From the NCBI RefSeq assembly GCF_003096415.1, contig NZ_QEKH01000016.1:61581-125580 (forward strand): a DNA stretch of 64,000 nucleotides. The letters run 5' to 3'. Below are positions 1-9,862 of the stretch, piece after piece (within the stretch, counting starts at the first letter, position 1; every line of letters starts with the position of its first letter). Below the pieces are notes generated by a model. The model had not been told where the DNA came from, searched no databases, and saw only the letters and a list, made by a program, of their open reading frames with translations. The position numbers were made by a program, and so were the translations under genes. Source of the stretch: Victivallis vadensis (lineage in GTDB: Bacteria > Verrucomicrobiota > Lentisphaeria > Victivallales > Victivallaceae).

Positions 1-63
1 CTGCCGGAAGAGACGCTCGGGACCGAGCTGGTGATCCGCGACTCTGTAACCACCGTCAAATAG
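1..63 (+). CDS. 3' end of a LacI-type regulator (partial)
   Basis: The window opens inside a reading frame that ends at a TAG codon at 61-63. The last residues read LPEETLGTELVIRDSVTTVK. The phrase ending in ELVIRDSV is typical of the extreme C-terminus of LacI/GalR-family and hybrid GntR sugar regulators, where the last effector-domain strand carries a '(L)VIRxSV' segment. Only 20 residues are visible, so the DNA-binding domain cannot be checked. The next gene starts 11 bp downstream on the same strand, which suggests the regulator heads the operon of a secreted hydrolase, a pseudopilin and a GH130 enzyme. Family assignment is by a short motif and is tentative. Confidence 0.5.
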   Translation: MPEETLGTELVIRDSVTTVK

Positions 64-74
64 GGGGAATCTTC

Positions 75-3000
75 ATGTCGAACATTTATGGTTGTATCGC
101 CGCGGTGCTGCTGACCGCAACCGTTGCCGGAGCTGACGATCTTCTGCTCTCGGACAATCCGGCCGGAAACGCATTCGATTCCGGCGTGAAACGGATCGCG
201 ACCGGCGCGGCGCTGACGTGGATCACCGACGGCGAATTCGCGACCGGATCCGCCGAACTGCTGAAAACCGGCAGCCGCCCGGACGGAACGAACCGGGTGC
301 TGCTCGACGGGCGGCGCGGTTCCGACGGCAACTGTCAGGCGTTCGGCAACTGGGGCGGCCAGTATTACGGCACATTCGTGATCGACCTCAAGGCCGACTA
401 CCTGGTCACCCGCGCCTCGGTCTGGTCGCAGCAGACCAGAACGCAGGGAATCGAATCGCTGGAACTCCTGCTCAGCTCCGACGGCAAGAAATTCGTCGCG
501 GTCGGCAGCGTGAAACCGGCGGACGACCTGCTGAACCGGACCGAGAAGCTGGGCGAGCGGATCGATCTCGTGCTGGAGAAACCGGCAATGGCCCGTTATG
601 TGCAGTTCCGGGTCAAAAAGCATCCGGCCCGGATGCAGATGATTCTGGCCGAAGCGGCGGTCTGGGGCGCCCGGCTGCCGCAGGGGGCCGACCGGACCGT
701 CTGGCTGCCGGAAAACCAGCGTCCCGAAGTCGCCGTGACCGGGCGCGGCATCGGCTCCGGCGCGCTGGCGCTCGACTGGAGCGGTTTCGGTTCGGCTTCA
801 CAGGTGAAAAACTACCGGCTCTACCGTTCGGCCAAGCCGTTTTCAAATGCGGCTTCCGGCCAAGCCGAGCGGATCGGTGAGTTTCCGGCCCGCATCACGA
901 AAACGACCGTCTATCCGCTGACGCCCGGCGACACCCTCCACTACGGCGTCACGGCGGTTTACGAGGACGGCGAATCCCCGGCGGTGAAGCCTTTCACCTA
1001 CACCGTGCCGCAACCGCTGGAGTTGAAGACCTTCGGCGATATGCTTGCGATCAACCATTTCTGGGGCGGCGGAGGAGCGCGCCATACGCCGCGTACCCGT
1101 GAATGGGAGACCGTCGCGCTGGACCTGCTGGCCGAATCGCCGTTCAGGACGATCCGCTGGTGGGAGAGCTATCCCGAAATCGTCGGGAAATTCTACGACC
1201 GGGGCATCGCCGTGACGACCTTTTCCGGGGAGCGCAACTACAGAAACGGCAAACAGCTCGGCATCCACCTTTTCGGCTCCGGCAACGAACCGCACCTGCA
1301 CGGCATCCGGGGCGGCGAACACGCCAAACGGGTGGCGCAAATCAACCGCGACCTGAAAAAGGAGATTCCGCAGGCGCTGCTTTATGCTCCGACCGTCTGC
1401 CTCGACGGCCGCTCGCTGGAGTTTCTCGAAGCGTTCTACGCTGCCGGAGCGAAAGAACACTTTGACGTACTGGATGTTCACAACTACCTCGGCAATACCG
1501 CCGACTTCAGCTATCCGCCGGGCTATCCCTCCGGCAGCCCGGAGGGACTGTTCGAGCGGATCGCGAAGGTCAAGGCGATCATGGCGAAATACGGCGATGC
1601 GGACAAGCCGATGATCACCACCGAATTCGGCTACACCGACTGCAACGTCGCCAATCCGGTCGGGGAGATGACGCCGGAGCGCAAGGCCGCGTTTCTGGTG
1701 CGCGGGCTGGTGATCCAGCACGTGCTCGGCTTTCGGCGGGTGTTCGTGTACAGCTTCTGGGACGAGGGGGAGGACCCCAATTATACCGAGCACGCATTCG
1801 GCCTCGTCGATTACAAACTCCAGAAAAAGCCCGTTTATTTCGCCAGCCAGGTGCTGGGCCGCGAACTTGGCGACTGCGTGTACGATTCCAAAATGAAGGG
1901 AGCCGACGAAGTGAACTACGGCTACGTCTACCGCAAAGCGGCGGGAAAACGGTACGTGACCGTCGTCTGGAACGGCGCTTCCGGGATGGCCGGAACTTTC
2001 CGCACCCAACCGGGAACCGTCATCGTCACCGCGATGACAGGCGGTAAAAAGGAGGTCAAAACCGCTCCGGACGGCAGCTTCCGGGCCCTCTACGGCCCCG
2101 CCCCGGTCTATCTTGAAAGCGCCGCCCCGGCCGAGCTGGTCAAAACCGCCAAGGTGGAGAAACAGCTTGCCGCCGACCGGGTCATCCTGAAGCCGGACGC
2201 TTCAGTCGTGGTCACCGGAGCCGGGCATCGTGCCGGGATCGGCGCAACGCTCTCCAATCCGACCTCCGAAACACTCGACGTGCAATTGTCGCTCGAATCG
2301 CCGGAAGGCAAAACGCTTGCGGCGCGGACGGTCAGGCTCGCGCCGGGCAAGAGCGAACACGCAGTTCTCGCGGCGCCGTCCGGAACCGGGCTGATCCTCG
2401 ACCGGTACGAGCTGGCGATCCATTATGAGGGACGCTACGAGAGCCGTTCCGACAGGACTACGGTTTTCGTGCGCCGCCTTGCGGAAAAGCCGGGCGTTTC
2501 GACCGCGAAGCTGTACGGCTACGGCAGCGAAGTCTATGTGCTGGCCGACGATGCGCTGGAGGTCACCGTTGATCCCCTCCGGGGCGGGCGCATCCTTGAA
2601 ATCTACGACCGCCGCACCGGGTGCAACCAGATCACCGTCCCGTATGACCGGCTGGGCGGACTGCACAACATCGCCTTTGCCTACTGCATCTGGGACGAGG
2701 TCAAAGCGCCGCACGGCTTCGGCATCGGGCGCAACGCGCCGTATCAGGTCAAAGTGCTGCCGGACGGCCTCACGCTTTCCGCCGGCGCTCCGGGCAAGCT
2801 CGCCGTGACCAAGACCCTGACCCTCGGCGGCGGCGGCGTGCTGAATTTGAATGTGAAACTTGACAATCGCGGCGACCGCGAGCTTGCCTGTTCGTGGTAT
2901 ATGCACCCGGAGTACACGGTCGGCGGCGAGGCGGTCAGCCACTCTGATCTGCTGACGCTGCCGATCGGCGGCAAGAATCTGGACATCCCGTACTGGACCG

Positions 3001-3233
3001 GGCTGGGCGACCGCTCCACGCCGGAATTTTCAGACGGCTTCTGGATGCTGACCAGCCCGTCGAAGCAATACCGCATCCGTCAGGACTTCCCGCCGGAGAA
3101 GTTCCGCAAGCCCCGGCTCTGGTTCGGTATCGGCTGCTGCAACCTCGAAATGGAGAGCAGCCGCGGCCTGAAGCTCCGTCCCGGCGAAAGCTGGACCGGC
3201 GATCTGAAATGGACATTTTCACAGATCCGATAA
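75..3233 (+). CDS. Secreted clan GH-A glycoside hydrolase with N-terminal discoidin-like domain
   Basis: The 1052-residue product begins with a signal peptide (MSNIYGCIAAVLLTATVAGA, cleavage before DD), so it is exported. Residues about 25-200 look like an F5/8-type C (discoidin) carbohydrate-binding fold. A fibronectin-III-like stretch follows (about 215-310), then a TIM-barrel (about 320-650). The barrel has the two clan GH-A glutamates: E405 in GSGNEPHLHG (acid/base, after strand 4) and E517 in MITTEFGY (nucleophile). The remainder is beta-rich. Family (GH39-, GH5- or GH30-like) and substrate cannot be fixed from sequence. An AGGGGGAA ribosome-binding site lies just upstream of the ATG. 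The pseudopilin gene follows after 15 bp, so the two are probably co-transcribed. Confidence 0.75.
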   Translation: MSNIYGCIAAVLLTATVAGADDLLLSDNPAGNAFDSGVKRIATGAALTWITDGEFATGSAELLKTGSRPDGTNRVLLDGRRGSDGNCQAFGNWGGQYYGTFVIDLKADYLVTRASVWSQQTRTQGIESLELLLSSDGKKFVAVGSVKPADDLLNRTEKLGERIDLVLEKPAMARYVQFRVKKHPARMQMILAEAAVWGARLPQGADRTVWLPENQRPEVAVTGRGIGSGALALDWSGFGSASQVKNYRLYRSAKPFSNAASGQAERIGEFPARITKTTVYPLTPGDTLHYGVTAVYEDGESPAVKPFTYTVPQPLELKTFGDMLAINHFWGGGGARHTPRTREWETVALDLLAESPFRTIRWWESYPEIVGKFYDRGIAVTTFSGERNYRNGKQLGIHLFGSGNEPHLHGIRGGEHAKRVAQINRDLKKEIPQALLYAPTVCLDGRSLEFLEAFYAAGAKEHFDVLDVHNYLGNTADFSYPPGYPSGSPEGLFERIAKVKAIMAKYGDADKPMITTEFGYTDCNVANPVGEMTPERKAAFLVRGLVIQHVLGFRRVFVYSFWDEGEDPNYTEHAFGLVDYKLQKKPVYFASQVLGRELGDCVYDSKMKGADEVNYGYVYRKAAGKRYVTVVWNGASGMAGTFRTQPGTVIVTAMTGGKKEVKTAPDGSFRALYGPAPVYLESAAPAELVKTAKVEKQLAADRVILKPDASVVVTGAGHRAGIGATLSNPTSETLDVQLSLESPEGKTLAARTVRLAPGKSEHAVLAAPSGTGLILDRYELAIHYEGRYESRSDRTTVFVRRLAEKPGVSTAKLYGYGSEVYVLADDALEVTVDPLRGGRILEIYDRRTGCNQITVPYDRLGGLHNIAFAYCIWDEVKAPHGFGIGRNAPYQVKVLPDGLTLSAGAPGKLAVTKTLTLGGGGVLNLNVKLDNRGDRELACSWYMHPEYTVGGEAVSHSDLLTLPIGGKNLDIPYWTGLGDRSTPEFSDGFWMLTSPSKQYRIRQDFPPEKFRKPRLWFGIGCCNLEMESSRGLKLRPGESWTGDLKWTFSQIR

Positions 3234-3248
3234 ACAGGAGGGAACACC

Positions 3249-4457
3249 ATGAAACGAATTTTTACCTTGATTGAGCTGCTCGTTGTGATAGCGATCATCG
3301 CCATACTTTCTTTTCCCGGTGAAAAGAAAGTAGGCAAAGAAAAGCCGTATAACGGCATGTGCGTCACTTCGTTCCTACTTATGCCGCTGGTGGGCTTCGC
3401 CCCCCCGGCCCCCCGGAAAAAATCGGGAAGTGCTCCGCGCGCCCCCCGCAGGGGCATTGGCGTGCGTTATCTGGCGGCGGCACCTTGCCGCACGCTGGTG
3501 GGCTTCGCCCCCCCGGCCCCCCGGAAAAAATCGGGAAGTGCTCCGCGCGCCCCCCGCAGGGGCATTGGCGTGCGTTATCTGGCGGCGGCACCTTGCCGCA
3601 CGCTGGTGGGCTTCGCCCCCCCGGCCCCCCGGAAAAAATCGGGAAGTGCTCCGCGCGCCCCCCGCAGGGGCATTGGCGTGCGTTATCTGGCGGCGGTACC
3701 TTGCCGCACGCTGGTGGGCTTCGCCTCCCCCGCCCTCCGGAAAAAAACGCCATTTACCCTCATTGAGCTGCTCGTTGTGATAGCGATCATCGCGATTCTG
3801 GCGTCCATGCTGCTTCCGGCGCTGAACCAGGCGCGGGAGCGGGCCAAGAACATCAGCTGCGCCAGCCAGCTGAAACAACTCGGACAGTTTACGGTCCAAT
3901 ACACCAACGATTTCAAAGACTATTTTCCGCCGTCCCGCTGCGGCAACTGGTCCCGGAATTTCGGCTACGCCCTGATCGACCGGGCGCAGTACAATATCGA
4001 CCGCAAATTGTTCCGCTGTCCTTCGATGAATTATACCGCCAATCTCGGTGAGGATCCGCTGTGGCTGCGTGGCAGTTACGGTTTCAACGCCTGTAACCAG
4101 ACGGCGGTAAACGGCGAAACATTCGCCGGGCTGATGGTTAACCTGACCATGCTGCCGGATAAAACATATCCCTCCCGGAAAACCACGCAGGTGAAAAGCG
4201 CTTCTTCCGTATTGATGATTCTGGAACTTGCCCCTGATGCCATCGACTATAACTCCAGCGGCAATCTCAAAAAAATTCACACCGCCTCCGGGCAAAGCGG
4301 CATCCGGCACAATGAAACGGCCAATTACACCTTTGTGGACGGGCACGTCAAAAATTACACCCTGCCCGTCATTTACGCCAATATCGCATACGACGCCGGG
4401 AACTACGACGGACCGTTGTGGTACAAATACACCGGCAGCATGCAGGTTAACCGTTAA
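3249..4457 (+). CDS. Pseudopilin-like protein with a duplicated leader helix split by 36-residue repeats
   Basis: The frame starts [20 protein letters not shown], a type II secretion/type IV pilin-like N-terminal helix. It then leaves the family pattern after 20 residues ([12 protein letters not shown]). Three exact-length 36-residue repeats ([12 protein letters not shown]...) and a fourth partial copy follow. The leader helix then reappears as [20 protein letters not shown] and continues into an ordinary pseudopilin body ending with the H-x9-DGH motif ([13 protein letters not shown]). A 32-bp core of the helix DNA is identical in both copies (3270-3301 and 3762-3793). Other frames through the repeats are also open, so the open frame alone does not prove the repeat is translated. 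An AGGAGGG ribosome-binding site precedes the first ATG. An alternative start is GTG 3714, which would give a short leader with LRKK. The gene sits 15 bp from each flanking gene. Confidence 0.65.
   Translation: MKRIFTLIELLVVIAIIAILSFPGEKKVGKEKPYNGMCVTSFLLMPLVGFAPPAPRKKSGSAPRAPRRGIGVRYLAAAPCRTLVGFAPPAPRKKSGSAPRAPRRGIGVRYLAAAPCRTLVGFAPPAPRKKSGSAPRAPRRGIGVRYLAAVPCRTLVGFASPALRKKTPFTLIELLVVIAIIAILASMLLPALNQARERAKNISCASQLKQLGQFTVQYTNDFKDYFPPSRCGNWSRNFGYALIDRAQYNIDRKLFRCPSMNYTANLGEDPLWLRGSYGFNACNQTAVNGETFAGLMVNLTMLPDKTYPSRKTTQVKSASSVLMILELAPDAIDYNSSGNLKKIHTASGQSGIRHNETANYTFVDGHVKNYTLPVIYANIAYDAGNYDGPLWYKYTGSMQVNR
3387..3748. repeat. Tandem 108-bp repeat, 3.3 copies
   Basis: Units begin with CTGGTGGGCTTCGCC at 3387, 3495, 3603 and 3711, giving an exact 108-bp period. 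The first three units are nearly identical. The fourth is cut after about 38 bp, with substitutions, where pseudopilin sequence resumes. Because 108 is a multiple of three, unit gain or loss keeps frame. The segment 3306-3386 in front of it is also unlike pilin DNA and contains short inverted repeats (CTTTTC/GAAAAG; CGGCAT/ATGCCG). Confidence 0.9.
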
Positions 4458-4472
4458 AAGGAACTTATTGCA

Positions 4473-5450
4473 ATGTCTCTTATGATTCCGGGGGCGGCGC
4501 TGCCGAACATCCCGTGGCAGAAGCGGCCCGCCGGCTCCAGCGAACTTGTCTGGCGCTACAGCGGCAATCCGGTGATCGGGCGCGATGCGACGCCGACCTC
4601 CAACAGCGTATTCAACAGCGCGGTCGTACCGTTCCGGGACGGCTTCGCGGGCGTGTTCCGCATCGACGACCGCCGCCGCTTCATGCAGCTTCACACCGGC
4701 TTCAGCCCGGACGGCATCCGGTGGGAACTGACGCCGGAGCCGATCAGCTTCACCCCGGAGTGTCCGTCGGCAGGCAGTTTCACGCAGGGATACGACCCGC
4801 GCGTGCTGTGGCTTGAAGACCGCTGGTACGTGATCTGGTGCAACTGCGTGAACGGCCCGACCATCGGACTCGGCTACACCTTCGATTTCAGGGAATTCCA
4901 CCAGCTTCCCTGTGCATTTCCGCCCTTCAACCGCAACGGCGTGCTGTTTCCGCGCAAGATCGGCGGCAAATACGCGATGCTGAACCGCCCGAGCGACAAC
5001 GGCCATACTCCGTTCGGCGACATCTTCTACTGCGAAAGCCCCGATCTGCGACACTGGGGCTATCACCGTCATGTGATGGGAGCCTCCAACGGCTGGCAGG
5101 CGACCAAAATCGGCGCCGGCCCGATTCCGATCGAGACCTCCGAAGGGTGGCTGCTCTTCTATCACGGCGTGCTGACCAGCTGCAACGGCTTCGTATACAG
5201 CTTCGGCGCGGCGCTGCTCGACCTTGATGAACCGTGGAAGGTGATCGCCCGCTCCGGCAGCTACCTGATCGCGCCGCGCGAACTTTACGAATGTGTCGGC
5301 GACGTGCCGAATGTGACCTTCCCCTGCGCCGCGCTGTGCGACGCCCCCACCGGCCGCATCGCACTGTATTACGGCTGTGCGGATTCGGTGACCGGGCTGG
5401 CCTTCTGCAACGCTTCCGAAATCATCGGCGCCCTGAAACAGGGATATTGA
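4473..5450 (+). CDS. Glycoside hydrolase family 130 (beta-mannoside phosphorylase-like)
   Basis: The 325-residue protein has no signal peptide and is probably cytoplasmic. It shows the five-bladed beta-propeller layout of GH130: an early NPVIGRD segment, then [28 protein letters not shown], and a later [19 protein letters not shown] block, which are typical of this family in order and spacing. GH130 enzymes phosphorolyse (or hydrolyse) beta-mannosidic linkages and yield mannose-1-phosphate. The exact substrate is not predictable here. An AAAGGAA ribosome-binding site lies upstream of the ATG, 15 bp after the pseudopilin stop. Its 3' end overlaps the convergent GH78-like gene by 29 bp. Context suggests intracellular processing of oligosaccharides released by the secreted hydrolase. 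Confidence 0.85.
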   Translation: MSLMIPGAALPNIPWQKRPAGSSELVWRYSGNPVIGRDATPTSNSVFNSAVVPFRDGFAGVFRIDDRRRFMQLHTGFSPDGIRWELTPEPISFTPECPSAGSFTQGYDPRVLWLEDRWYVIWCNCVNGPTIGLGYTFDFREFHQLPCAFPPFNRNGVLFPRKIGGKYAMLNRPSDNGHTPFGDIFYCESPDLRHWGYHRHVMGASNGWQATKIGAGPIPIETSEGWLLFYHGVLTSCNGFVYSFGAALLDLDEPWKVIARSGSYLIAPRELYECVGDVPNVTFPCAALCDAPTGRIALYYGCADSVTGLAFCNASEIIGALKQGY

Positions 5451-6990
5451 CGCCGGAGGATTGGCGGAAGTTGAAGACGGGGGTGCTCCACGCGTGACAA
5501 TGACTGTTGATCATCGGGTCGCGATAGGGGGAGCGCAGGGGCTCGGAGGGGACGAAAACTTCCCAGAAGGTGTCCGCGCCGAATTCAACCATTTTTCCCC
5601 AATATCGACGGGTCAGGGCGCGGGCGGCTTCGTGCCGGCCGAATTGTTCCAGCGCCAACACCATCTGATTGTGCAGGAAGGGACCGCCGGGGCCTGTCGC
5701 CGCCGGTTCGGCGATCACCCGTAACAGCAGGTCGGCGGCCTGATCGCGGGGAACTGCTCCGGCCAGCGCCATCCAGAGCTGTGACGCCCAGGAGATCTGC
5801 CCGTCGGGACCGCAACGGAAAAAGCCGCTTTCCCGGTCCATCCAGAGCTCCACCGCCATCCGGCGGAGGCGTTCGGCGACTACCGGATATTCGAGGACTT
5901 CGGCTTCGATCCCCAGTTCGCGGGCCAGCTCGAAAGTGCGCTCCAGAGCGTAGATCATCACGCCGTGGGCGGCGCACTCCTTTTCCAGATTCTCCTGCCA
6001 GTCGATGAAGATCCAGCGGTCTTCCCGCTCGACCAGACGGTCGTCCTCGAACTCCTCGAAACCGAGTTCGCACTGCCGTTTGGCGACCGGCCACAGGTCG
6101 CGCACAAACTCCCGGTCGCCGGAGGCGCGCAGGTAATCCAGCAGCATATCGCCGTACAGCACCTGATAATCGTAGAGCAGATTCCCGGCCACCGGCAGCG
6201 GATGCTTCAAATAGAGGCAGCCGGGCACGCGCCCTTCGTCCCCGGTCGCCGCCGCGAACAGCAGCAGGCAACGCTTTACCAGGTCGAGGTTGCCGAAACT
6301 CGGATAGTTCGCGAGCGCCTGAAGCCGGAGGTCGCCCAGCCAGAGCCGTCGGTCCCGCTTGGGGCCGTCTTCGAAACACTCCTGCATGCAGGCGGCCAGC
6401 GTGGCCATGCCGATGCGGTCGATCTCACGGTCCAGCCCGTCGCAACTTGGGGCGGGCGGCGGCAGTTTGCTCCAGTCGGCGGAAGTGGTGGTGTCACAGC
6501 AGATATTCTTCAGGCGGAAGCGGTACGCGTCGGAACCGGCTTCCACCCGGAATTTCAGGTAGCGGAACGCATAGCGGCGCGGCAGGCGGATCACGCCGCT
6601 CGGATCGTCGTACACGAACTCCTGCTCCTGCAGCCAGCCGCGGCCGAGCGTGCCGTGGTACGACGCGAAATCGCTCGCCAGTTCGAACGGGGTTTCCGCG
6701 AATTTGGCCCGGAAGCAGAACGGCGCATCGACCGGGCGGGTGAATTCAAATTCCAGCTCCAGATGGCCGACGCAGTATTCACCGAAGTCGAAGGTGAATT
6801 CGCAACTGCACGGCAGCTCCGCGCCGACGGCCTCCGTGAGTTCGCCGGCCTGGACGGTTTTCCACCCCTGCCAGGCGGCGGAATCGGCTTCGGGACGGAC
6901 CAGCGCGACGGGGGCGACCCGGCGATGCCGGAGTTCGGGCAGCAGCCGGTCCGCTTCGGCGGCCCAGCGGTGAACCTCTTTGAAGTACAT
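5422..6990 (-). CDS. GH78-like (alpha-L-rhamnosidase-type) six-hairpin glycosidase
   Basis: The 522-residue protein has no signal peptide. Residues about 55-170 form a jelly-roll-like domain ([19 protein letters not shown]...). Residues about 190-510 look like an (alpha/alpha)6 barrel. The barrel has the GH78 signature [17 protein letters not shown] near residue 205, where acidic residues supply catalysis, and the late [15 protein letters not shown] segment. It is shorter than typical secreted GH78 enzymes (700-1000 residues). Start ATG 6990 lies 19 bp after the cstA stop on the same strand, so it may be translated from the cstA transcript. Specificity for rhamnose is inferred from family only. 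Confidence 0.75.
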   Translation of the reverse strand: MYFKEVHRWAAEADRLLPELRHRRVAPVALVRPEADSAAWQGWKTVQAGELTEAVGAELPCSCEFTFDFGEYCVGHLELEFEFTRPVDAPFCFRAKFAETPFELASDFASYHGTLGRGWLQEQEFVYDDPSGVIRLPRRYAFRYLKFRVEAGSDAYRFRLKNICCDTTTSADWSKLPPPAPSCDGLDREIDRIGMATLAACMQECFEDGPKRDRRLWLGDLRLQALANYPSFGNLDLVKRCLLLFAAATGDEGRVPGCLYLKHPLPVAGNLLYDYQVLYGDMLLDYLRASGDREFVRDLWPVAKRQCELGFEEFEDDRLVEREDRWIFIDWQENLEKECAAHGVMIYALERTFELARELGIEAEVLEYPVVAERLRRMAVELWMDRESGFFRCGPDGQISWASQLWMALAGAVPRDQAADLLLRVIAEPAATGPGGPFLHNQMVLALEQFGRHEAARALTRRYWGKMVEFGADTFWEVFVPSEPLRSPYRDPMINSHCHAWSTPVFNFRQSSGVNIPVSGRR

Positions 6991-7009
6991 GGAAGTTTCC
7001 TGTGCCGGA

Positions 7010-8479
7010 TTATTTCTGGTCGTCGAATTTACCGGTCATGGCGACGCCGCGGTTGTAGGCCCATACGCCGGTGAGCATCGCGAAGAACGCCGCCAGCAAG
7101 TAGGCGTGGTGCAGCTCCATTCCGAAACCGACCGCGCCATTACCCCTCGCCGGTGAGATCCACAGGATGTAGGTGCACACGATGAAAGTCATGAACAATC
7201 CCGGCACCATCGGCACCCAGCCCGGCTTTTTCTGCGAAACCAGCCAGACCGTCGCACCGGTCAGCGTACAGGCGGAAAGCACCTGATTGCCCCACGCGAA
7301 GTAGTTCCAGAGCTGGTTGAAAGTTTTGGAACTCTGATTCGACCACAACAACAGGAGCGCAACCGCCGCGATCAGCGGCAGGCAGAGCAGGACCCGGTTG
7401 AGGATGTGTTTCTGGTCGATGTGGAACATTTCCGCCAGGCTGAGCCGCAGACTGCGCATCGCGGTATCCCCGGAGGTGATCGCGAGGATGATCACGCTGA
7501 TCACGGTCACGGCGCCCACCCAGGAACCGAGGAAGTACTTGGTGATTTCGCTGAGCACGTTGGTCGGGTTGTCCGCCATCATTTGCGGGAAGAGGTTGTA
7601 GATCGCCAGCCCCGCCGCCGCCCAGACCATCGCGATGACCCCCTCAACCACCATCATGCCGTAGAAGCTGGAGCGCGCCTGTTTTTCATGGGCCATCGTG
7701 CGGGCGATGATCGGCGACTGGGTCGCGTGAAAGCCGGAGAGGATGCCGCACGCGATCGTCACGAACAGCATCGGCAGGATCGGGTTGTCGTTTTCCGGCG
7801 TGAACATGCCCGCCTTGAAACCGGCGGTTTCGGTCAGCAGTTCGGGCATGGAAACGCTCTTCCACATCAGCGCGCCGAAAATCGCGAACGTGCCGAGCAG
7901 CAGCAGCCCGCCGAACACCGGGTAGAGCGAACCGATGATCTTATCCACCGGAAACAGCGTCGCCGCGATATAGTAGAGGAAGATCGCCGCCACCGCCGTC
8001 CAGAACAGCGCGGTCGACGGCCAGAAACCGTCGATCAGCCGGGCCGGGACGTTGATGAACACCGCCACCACCAGCAGCAGCAGGAAAATCATGAAAACCG
8101 AAAAGATGCAGTAGAAGGTTTTGCCGGTGGTCATTTTTATCAGGGCGGGCAGGTTCGCGCCGTTGTTCCGCACCGACATCATTCCGGCGATGAAGTCGTG
8201 CACCGAGCCGCCGATGATATTGCCGATCGGGATGATCAGGAACGCGATCACGCCGAATTTGATGCCGAGAATCACGCCGATCACCGGACCGATTCCGGCG
8301 ATGTTCAGCAGCTGGATCAGCATATTCTTCCAGTGCGGCAGTTCCAGATAGTCGACGCCGTCGTAGTTCTTTTGGGCGGGAGTCGGGCGGTCGTCCGGGG
8401 CGAGTATCCGCTCCACGAATTTCCCGTAAGTGAAGTAACCGATGACCAGAATCAGCAGACCGACCACAAAAAGCAACAT
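7010..8479 (-). CDS. cstA: CstA-family carbon starvation / peptide (pyruvate) transporter
   Basis: The 489-residue polytopic membrane protein matches the CstA family: N-terminal YFTYGKFVERIL, the strongly conserved WKNMLIQLLNIAGIGPVIG, GGSVHDFIAGMMSVRNNG, and FHATQSPIIARTM. E. coli CstA is about 700 residues; this is the shorter form common in anaerobes. I chose ATG 8479 over the in-frame ATG at 8497 because GGGGGGT, spaced about 10 nt, precedes the former. A 7-bp-stem hairpin (AACCGGC/GCCGGTT, 8509-8530) lies in the leader. CstA proteins import peptides or pyruvate under carbon limitation; the substrate here is unknown. Confidence 0.85.
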   Translation of the reverse strand: MLLFVVGLLILVIGYFTYGKFVERILAPDDRPTPAQKNYDGVDYLELPHWKNMLIQLLNIAGIGPVIGVILGIKFGVIAFLIIPIGNIIGGSVHDFIAGMMSVRNNGANLPALIKMTTGKTFYCIFSVFMIFLLLLVVAVFINVPARLIDGFWPSTALFWTAVAAIFLYYIAATLFPVDKIIGSLYPVFGGLLLLGTFAIFGALMWKSVSMPELLTETAGFKAGMFTPENDNPILPMLFVTIACGILSGFHATQSPIIARTMAHEKQARSSFYGMMVVEGVIAMVWAAAGLAIYNLFPQMMADNPTNVLSEITKYFLGSWVGAVTVISVIILAITSGDTAMRSLRLSLAEMFHIDQKHILNRVLLCLPLIAAVALLLLWSNQSSKTFNQLWNYFAWGNQVLSACTLTGATVWLVSQKKPGWVPMVPGLFMTFIVCTYILWISPARGNGAVGFGMELHHAYLLAAFFAMLTGVWAYNRGVAMTGKFDDQK

Positions 8480-8596
8480 GATTATTCGACCCCCCATGCA
8501 ACATTCTGAACCGGCGGATATTAGCCGGTTGATTTTCTGAAACGGATTAATATAATTCGTTCACCTCCGATTTGCAACCGTCCGCGGTGAAAAATT

Positions 8597-9859
8597 CTAC
8601 CGGAAACACTGGTGCAGCAGCGCGGCGAAACGCGCCGGAACCGTCAGGCGCCGCAGCCACTTCTGCGTGATTCCCAACCGGAAAAACGGCGAGCGGCCGA
8701 AGGTGAAATCGAGCAGGCGGACAGCCCGGTGCATGTGGGAGAATTCGATCCGATCCGCGTCCTCGGCGAATGCGAATCCCGCCGCAAACACCCGCGCCGC
8801 CGGAGCCGCCAGCAGCAAATGGCGCAGCCCGGTGTTGTAGGGCATCTGCTGGATCTGCGTGCCGCAGAACTCCATCGTGTCGAGTTTCGAGAACCAGAAC
8901 TCCCCGAACATCGCGGCGGCTTCGGGGGACGGTTCAAACCGCCGGCCGACCGCCGGGCAGTTCAGCATCGAAATCCGGGGGGCCCGCGGGTTCAGCACCG
9001 TCAGCGGCGCGGCGCCGGTGTGCAGCCTGATATGGTCGAGCGAACGTTTCAGCCGCCTGGCGACGCTCATATCCTCCGGGCGGTCGTCGCGCAGGTAACC
9101 GGCCAGAATATTGCGGAATTCCGAACGGACCAGCGCGTCGCAGCGGATTGAGGAGGCCAGTTCCCGCTCCAGCTCCGGCCGGGCCTTGGCGACGAATGCG
9201 GTCAGTTCCGGCGCGAAAGAGTCGTCCGCCTGCCGGATTGCATCGGCCATGCTCTTCTGATCGTGGAAGTCGAGGATGCGGGCCGCCGTGTAAAGTCGCA
9301 GCGGCCACGGCAGCTCCGGATCGCGCAGCAATTGCCGGAACCCGGCGTGGACCTTGCGCACCGTCGCCAGCGGGGCGGGGTTGGATTTCGAGTAGACCGC
9401 GTCATTCGCCATCCGGCGGCTGCCGAGCTGGCGCGCCAGAATCGCGATTTCGTCGAGCCGGTCGCCGAGCCGCCTGCCGCCGGGATGGACTCCGGGGCAG
9501 ATGTAACGCAGCTCCGCCGAGATTCCTCCGTCCGCCCAGTGCTGGATGTGCAGCGGGAAGATCCGGCAGCTCAGCGGTTTGGCCGCATAGCCGTGAAGCC
9601 GGTGAATCTTGCAGAGCTTCCCGTCGGAAAAGACGCACCGGCCGTCGGCGCGCTTGCGCAGCGCGAATTCATCCGGTCGCTCCGACGGAGCGAAACAGCC
9701 GTCGAAATCCGGCACGTCCGGGAGCCGCAGCGCCATCAGGTCCGCCGCCTCCTGCCGGGTGACCAGCACCTCAAAGAGATTGCAGCAGCCGACCTCGCAG
9801 CAGAGGCAGCGCCCCGCCTGATCCGGATTCAGTGCGCAGTGGAAATTTCCCATCGGCAA
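8597..9859 (-). CDS. YkgJ-type cysteine-cluster protein
   Basis: The N-terminal 130 residues carry the zinc/iron-chelating CxxCxxxxCC-type cluster (CLCCEVGCC) followed by CVFSDGKLCKIHRLHG and LSCRIFPLH. This is the ordered cysteine pattern of YkgJ/FliB-like proteins. The roughly 290 residues after it have no motif I recognise. FliB relatives methylate flagellin lysines, but no flagellar gene is near, so that role is not claimed. The gene begins 3 bp after the stop of the YnbE-YdbL fusion gene and is probably translationally coupled to it. Metal binding is inferred from the cysteines; function is unknown. Confidence 0.7.
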   Translation of the reverse strand: MPMGNFHCALNPDQAGRCLCCEVGCCNLFEVLVTRQEAADLMALRLPDVPDFDGCFAPSERPDEFALRKRADGRCVFSDGKLCKIHRLHGYAAKPLSCRIFPLHIQHWADGGISAELRYICPGVHPGGRRLGDRLDEIAILARQLGSRRMANDAVYSKSNPAPLATVRKVHAGFRQLLRDPELPWPLRLYTAARILDFHDQKSMADAIRQADDSFAPELTAFVAKARPELERELASSIRCDALVRSEFRNILAGYLRDDRPEDMSVARRLKRSLDHIRLHTGAAPLTVLNPRAPRISMLNCPAVGRRFEPSPEAAAMFGEFWFSKLDTMEFCGTQIQQMPYNTGLRHLLLAAPAARVFAAGFAFAEDADRIEFSHMHRAVRLLDFTFGRSPFFRLGITQKWLRRLTVPARFAALLHQCFR

Positions 9860-9862
9860 CGG

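Noticed and set aside
3375..5165. A 596-codon open frame on the minus strand across the pseudopilin and GH130 genes
   Set aside because: It is the antisense of two well-supported genes and owes its length to high GC. It has no recognisable domain, and the repeat array is open in several frames.
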